DNA from: Blastomyces gilchristii SLH14081
Taxonomy: Eukaryota; Ascomycota; Eurotiomycetes; Onygenales; Ajellomycetaceae
Direction: 5' to 3'
Length of the DNA: 64,000 bases
Assembly: GCF_000003855.2 (NCBI RefSeq)
Contig: NW_003101669.1
Location: 365,740-429,739 of the forward strand
Part shown: positions 59,322 through 64,000 of the stretch, piece by piece
Layout of the letters: each line of letters starts with the position of its first letter
Numbering within the stretch: position 1 is the stretch's first letter
Notes under the pieces: model-generated
Told to the model about the DNA's origin: nothing
What the model saw: only the letters and a program-made list of their open reading frames with translations
Database searches by the model: none
Position numbers and translations under genes: made by a program

Positions 59322-61346
59322 CTAGGTTCCATTTGTCTGTGTTCCGTTTTTCTCAGGCCCGTTATTCTCAGTTCCATTTTTGGGTGCTCCCGTTTTCTGC
59401 TTCCTGTGTTTCTCTGACGCGCATGTTGATATATTTGCTCTTACATATGTTTCCCTGACTTGGTCTCCTTCGTGGCCTGAAATAACCCACTCCCCAACGC
59501 CCATATCCTTTGGGGCTATCCTGACTCCGCGGCCACCGCCACCAATGATCAGATTACCCGGACGGTAGTTTTCATTCGCCTTCAGCCGTTGTATGGCGGT
59601 GTTATGAATTTTCGCATCTACCGGAATGTCACGCACCTCTCCACAGGGCAGAGGCCAACGGATTGGGGCCCAGGAGCCGTCCTGTTGTAGGTCCATCCTT
59701 TTGAAGGGGAGATACTCCATCATGTTCCACGCTAATACCGACATGGCTGATAGGCCAGATTTAAAATCCAAAGAGTCGTGGATGTGGCCTTGAGTTCCAG
59801 AGTAATTTAAAGCATCATAAAAGCTCCTCGAGGATGGGGAGTTTGCTGGATTATCCTGAGGAGCATCTTGGATACCTAAGTCATCCACGCCGTTAATTAC
59901 AATATCCGGTGGATTCGGTCGTTTGTCTTGATCAGGGCTCCACGATTTATGAATGGGCGAATAGTCGCCTGAGAATTCTATGGCGCATTCGAATTTTTTC
60001 AGTTTGCGCTCGTCGAATTGTAGTCCGGCGCGCTGCGCTTCGTGAACCATCCAGACAAGGGGTGCATGGCTGAGTGGCCACTTCTCGCTTGGCATCAGTC
60101 CCCAACCACCACCGATATCAGCATGGCAGCCAGGGAACCAAACTTCCTCAATATCCTGGACAGTCTGATCTGATTGAACGGATCTGTCGTCAGTAATGTG
60201 TTGAGTCTGTAGTGGGAGATTAACGATACTATCAGCGCAACTTGCACCATCAGTAGAGAAATTATGGTTATCGGGAGCCGATGTTCTAAGATTTTGCATC
60301 GAACGGCGAGGATACAGTGGGCGGTAACGGTTCTCTTCCCGAGGTTGGGTCCAGCCTGTTGCAGACAGATGTTTCGAGGGTTTGGCGTCGGTATTGCCCA
60401 TAACTTTCGTTTCACTTTTTCCGGCGCCCGACTTAGAATTTACCTCAATCGTTTCCTTTAGCAAATTCTTCCTTTCGTGGAAGAATCTACGTGGAATAAA
60501 CGAAAATCGACGCCTATAATGCGAGTGGTGGCAATGTTGACTTTGTGAGATTAGATCTTGACGGAATTTGGCACGCCTTTCATCAATGCCAACTGCATGC
60601 CTGATAATCTTGGCTGAGCTTCTCGCGGTATAAGGGAACCTGTTCCGCGACATCCATGGAGACTCAAACTTGGGAATGCTGTTCACAGTGTCAAACAACC
60701 CAAGGAACCGAATTCGCTGGATCGGACGGCTGAAGGTTTCTCGAAAAGCTGTCATGAAGTTGTAAAGATCGTGCCTTTTTTTGATATCTGCCTCACTTGT
60801 TCCTGTCCGCTGTTGCCATTTTGAAAACGTTTTCCAAGCAAATAAGACGAGCTCTTCATTTCCTATAGTCAGAAGGCCAACATAGTCTAGCATCTCAGCA
60901 AGAAAGCGCGCGATATATGCCCCACGGCTAAATCCGAAAAAGAATATTTCATCGCCAGGAGAATAGTATCGCATAAGAAATCGATAGCCAGCGAGCACGT
61001 GGTGATCAAACGATGAGCCAATAGCCGCATCTTTCGCTTTTATCCAGCTTCGCTTGATGCGCGAAAACGTGCCAGCATGACTCGGGACCTTCGTAGACGT
61101 CACATATGTCCCAATTCCGGGTTGATAATAGTGGAATTGTTGTCCCTGATTTCTATCTAGCATCTGTGGTCTATTGTCAGCGCCGAAAATACCAGATTTA
61201 AGTCATATATGGATGGTTTAATATTGGTCACTGACTCGAAAGATTTTGAGAACATTACTGTCTGATTCGTCACCAGTAAATTTATTACCGGTGCCATCAA
61301 AGCAAAGCACAAATGTTTTCGGAAGATCCAAGGCGTAATGTGACAT
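59322..61346 (-). CDS. DUF2235 alpha/beta-hydrolase-like protein
   Basis: Two exons on the minus strand, 61236-61346 and 59322-61163, join in frame (GTCAGT...CACAG) and give 650 residues. Exon 1 holds [14 protein letters not shown], the start signature of DUF2235. Exon 2 carries [19 protein letters not shown] with the nucleophile elbow GFSRG (Ser at about 116) and [15 protein letters not shown] with the conserved H-x-D-x-G-G-G. These fit a Ser-Asp-His hydrolase related to bacterial Tle1-type phospholipases. The C-terminal tail is an Asn/Gly/Thr-rich repeat ([19 protein letters not shown]). The fungal members have no assigned substrate. The start is the first true ATG; a GTG lies upstream. Fungal genomes often carry many copies of this domain. 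Confidence 0.88.
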
Positions 61347-63489
61347 AGGGACGATTTTTAAATAACGACTGTAATCAATATTGCGAACGCTTGCAGTTTG
61401 AAAAGAGCAAAAAGGACAAGCGGATGGGGATTTCACTAGGTATCAAGCGCGTTTTCCAAGGGTAGTGAGACCGTGCAGAATTTCAGGGGTTTTGTGATGA
61501 ATTAGTTTGGAATAGTTGCAATTTACCGCTATGGGCGAAATTGGTTTCGGACTCTTCGATAATGTAATCAGTCGGGATGATAGAATGTAGCTTTTGTTCG
61601 CGGTCAGAGGGCGCGAAGTGTGAGTGGAGCGTGGGAACAAGCACAACAATAATCAATTGAACATCAGTCGATCGTCACCATTTGAATGTCATCGAGGGAT
61701 GCAAAAACTGGAAGCACATACAGGGTCGCACAGGCCTGAGCTCGCCAGGCCAAGTTTACCCTTCCCTGGCCGCAGCTTAGCGTGAGATCCAGGAATCACA
61801 ACATTGGTCAGCCTGACAGGCGTGTTAGACCGAAAATGGGCTCCGGCATAAAAATACACCTTCCCAGAATAAGGTTTGAGCTTCCAGTCTATAGAATTCC
61901 CAATTGGTTAAGCTTCTGGGGTCATTTGAATGTTTCTGGCAATAGATCAGCCACATTGTGTTCAACGCCCAGTTCGTCGTGTGGGAATTGCGCGAGTCAA
62001 TGACATTGGCTAGCTGAAAAAGCAATCCCGGCTCGCAATCATGAGCTGAAATGCCACAGAAAAATGCCCTTTGCGAAGCGCACAGCACCCACCCTGATTT
62101 ACAGCGTATGTTTGGCGATTGGCGATTACCCCCTACAAAGGCAGAGGGAAATGGTAATAGCTGTATTAGCAACAAGCATGGTGGGACAAAGGCCCAAACC
62201 GAAATTCATGAAAATGGATTTGATGACTAGGCATTTCCTGCCGCAATCCGTATTGAGACACGAGTCGAGAGCAGGGCCTTGCGCTGTTGAGTTCGTCTGA
62301 GGGAGCATCATCAGTGTAGTTACTGTGTAGTTATCCGTAATTTTTTGGGGCGGGTTCTTCAGTCAGATCCCATCCACGTTACCCACCGCCCCCGCTGCTG
62401 ATCAACAGTAACCCAGGAGCTAACACCGATAGTGCATGGCGAATCATCGCAATCGAGTTCGCAACAAGAATAATATTTAATATTAATGAAAATGAAAGAT
62501 GTGCGTGTACGCTGTACGGAGTAGTGTGTGTGTGTGTGTATGTGTGTGTGAAGGACAAAACCTTGGAAGGGGAACTTGGAACCTTGGAAGGCTGCTGGAG
62601 CCCAAGTCAGGTGATTGATAACTGATTCCACCAGTGTTTGTGGTTTCCAACATCGCGACGTGAGCTGAACAGCACCAATCATCCGCATTCCAGGATAGGA
62701 ATCCAAGGGTAGAATCCCCGCGTTTGGGATCCAAATGCACGTCTGGTTTCCTCTCTCTCCAATCCACGGCCAGATATCACAGGATTCAAAATATGCCCAA
62801 TAGTGGCGCGTGCATAGTATGCCGCTCTTGCACAGCAATCTCCACAGGGAGTGCAAGCTCATCTCGCATTATTTGCTTGGACACTCCGCTGGTTGGACGA
62901 TAGTTGCTTGTCAACCTCTCAGGCTCTCACGGCTGCTCTCTTCATTCGTCAGACATCAGGATCCTGCCATTGATCAACCACACTTCGAAGTTTCACCGAG
63001 CTATACTCCGTATTGATCGCAATGATCCAACCGGAGTTTCTTCTGTTTCATTTGTCCAACCGAGCTCATTTTTGGGCAAACGTCTACCTCCGAAACTTAA
63101 AATGCCGATAGATGGGTGGCCGTTACCCGGGCACGAAGATAAAATTGCCTTTGTTACCCCCGTCCATCACTGGTCTAGCGCTTGATACAGCCCACGCCAT
63201 GATGTGGCACACTCTGAGCAAGCTGGAGCTCTGCAGAGTCTGCATAGATCGGGCGCCTCTTAGCCTTGATGGGCACATCAACACCGGATGGCGAGCTCTG
63301 CAAGACCCGGGCGGATTTTCGGAGGCCCTTTATTTAGGATAAACCGTTGCACCAGAACGTGAATTTTTCAACCGATTATTGTTTGTGTTTAAATTTCACG
63401 CACTTCATGGTTCCCACAATTCACTGAATTGGTTATTTTTCTTCTATATATTTCTTGTCTATCGGAGATTGCTTTCACGCTCGGCACAA
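61347..63489. other. Divergent spacer, DUF2235 gene and Ppo-type oxygenase
   Basis: Promoters of both genes. Contains TACGGAGTA at 62515-62523 and TACTCCGTA at 63004-63012, and a GT repeat at 62524-62550. Short open frames are not supported. Confidence 0.5.
62524..62550 (+). repeat. GT dinucleotide microsatellite
   Basis: About 13 GT units with one A interruption, directly after a TACGGAGTA motif. Confidence 0.9.
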
Positions 63490-64000
63490 ATGGCGAAACC
63501 AGGTGTTGCTGGGACTTTAACGAATGGCGAGAAAAATGGACAGGTGAATGGCAAACCAGCGGGTGCGCCCCCTCCCCTCGCAAAACGTAGCAAAGGGCGC
63601 CGCGTCGAACGAGAGGAAATCGAGAACACGTTTGCAAAATATGCTGAATTCAGTGGCGACCACTTCCACATGAAGAAAGCCGTAGCCAGCACCAAATTGC
63701 AAGAGGTGAAGTGGATGGGCTGGAAGGGCGTACGCACTCTGCTAGCAGTGGTCAAGAGCAAAGCTTCTGGGAAACCCACCGATGACAAGGAATATCTTAT
63801 GGAACGGATCATTCAAGTATGACCAAGTCAACAAACACATTGAAAGTCAAAGACTGAACATTTTTCTCCTCAGCTCGTGGCCAATCTTCCTGCGGAATCA
63901 TCAGCCCGAATGCAGCTCACCCAGACCTTTGTTAAATCACTCTGGGTCTCTCTTCCTCATCCACCCCTCACGTAAGGATCCTCGATACCACAGACATAGT
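63490..64000 (+). CDS. Psi-producing oxygenase (Ppo), 5' part
   Basis: Partial gene, cut by the window edge. Exon 1 is 63490-63816 (109 codons) and exon 2 is 63874-63971, ending two bases into a codon at a GTAAGG donor; the window then stops within intron 2. The N terminus is a low-complexity Asn/Gly/Lys stretch. KSKASGKPTDDKEYLMERIIQ-LVANLP and the following LWVSLPHPPLT match the start of Ppo fatty-acid dioxygenases (haem peroxidase plus P450-like domain), which make oxylipins that control sporulation. The PpoA/PpoC class cannot be decided because the catalytic regions lie outside the window. Confidence 0.8.

Noticed and set aside
62359..63342. Overlapping frames on both strands before the Ppo gene
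   Set aside because: Short, mutually overlapping and without domains; they span the GT repeat and promoter motifs.
1..64000. CRISPR arrays, IS elements or LTR retrotransposons
   Set aside because: No direct-repeat/spacer pattern, no transposase or reverse transcriptase motifs and no long terminal repeats seen; the organism is eukaryotic.

Overview
This window is nuclear DNA of a filamentous ascomycete. Genes carry short introns (about 50-230 nt) with GT...AG ends and CTAAC/CTAAT-like branch points. Leaders are long and pyrimidine-rich, and microsatellites are dense. The protein set is fungal: a Zn2Cys6 regulator, a HET-domain protein, an AA11 LPMO, a psi-factor oxygenase, Tao3/Pag1 and Pga2. 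The overall style suggests Eurotiomycetes, perhaps Onygenales; the exact species cannot be fixed from the sequence alone.

Layout. 1-4.7 kb is mostly empty, ending in a CT-rich leader that feeds a Zn2Cys6 transcription factor (4.7-6.5 kb). 6.5-10.3 kb has no confident gene, only membrane-protein-like fragments on the minus strand. 10.3-16.4 kb is a compact housekeeping block: DBP10 (-) and RPA2 (+) diverge from one promoter, followed by FAD1 (+). 18.1-20.6 kb holds a seven-exon two-RRM RNA-binding protein (-), with a long repeat-rich upstream region. 23.4-25.6 kb is NADPH-cytochrome P450 reductase (-). 26-31 kb is sparse, with one isolated kinase-like gene. 31.3-39.5 kb is the giant TAO3/PAG1 morphogenesis scaffold (+). 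A HET-domain gene (-) follows at 40.3-42.5 kb. 43.6-54.2 kb is a second dense block: 3-hydroxyisobutyrate dehydrogenase (+), DDB1 (+), PGA2 (-), MHF1/CENP-S (+) and a MARVEL-like membrane protein (+). 55.2-61.3 kb holds an AA11 LPMO (-), a tRNA-Cys with an intron (+) and a DUF2235 hydrolase (-). The window ends inside a Ppo-type fatty-acid dioxygenase gene (+).

How the genes relate. Most are independent housekeeping genes. Three act in DNA replication or repair (RPA2, DDB1, MHF1), and the RPA2 and MHF1 promoters both show MCB/E2F-like G1/S boxes. NCP1 needs FMN and FAD, and FAD1 makes FAD, but they are not adjacent. I see no secondary-metabolite cluster, intact transposon or CRISPR array. I did not find a convincing new multi-gene system. 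The best leads are recurrent non-coding palindromes (GTACATGTAC, TACTCCGTA, TTTACCTAGGTAAA), the shared cell-cycle boxes, and the accessory genes (kinase-like, HET, DUF2235). Exon joins were worked out by hand from frame and splice-site continuity.
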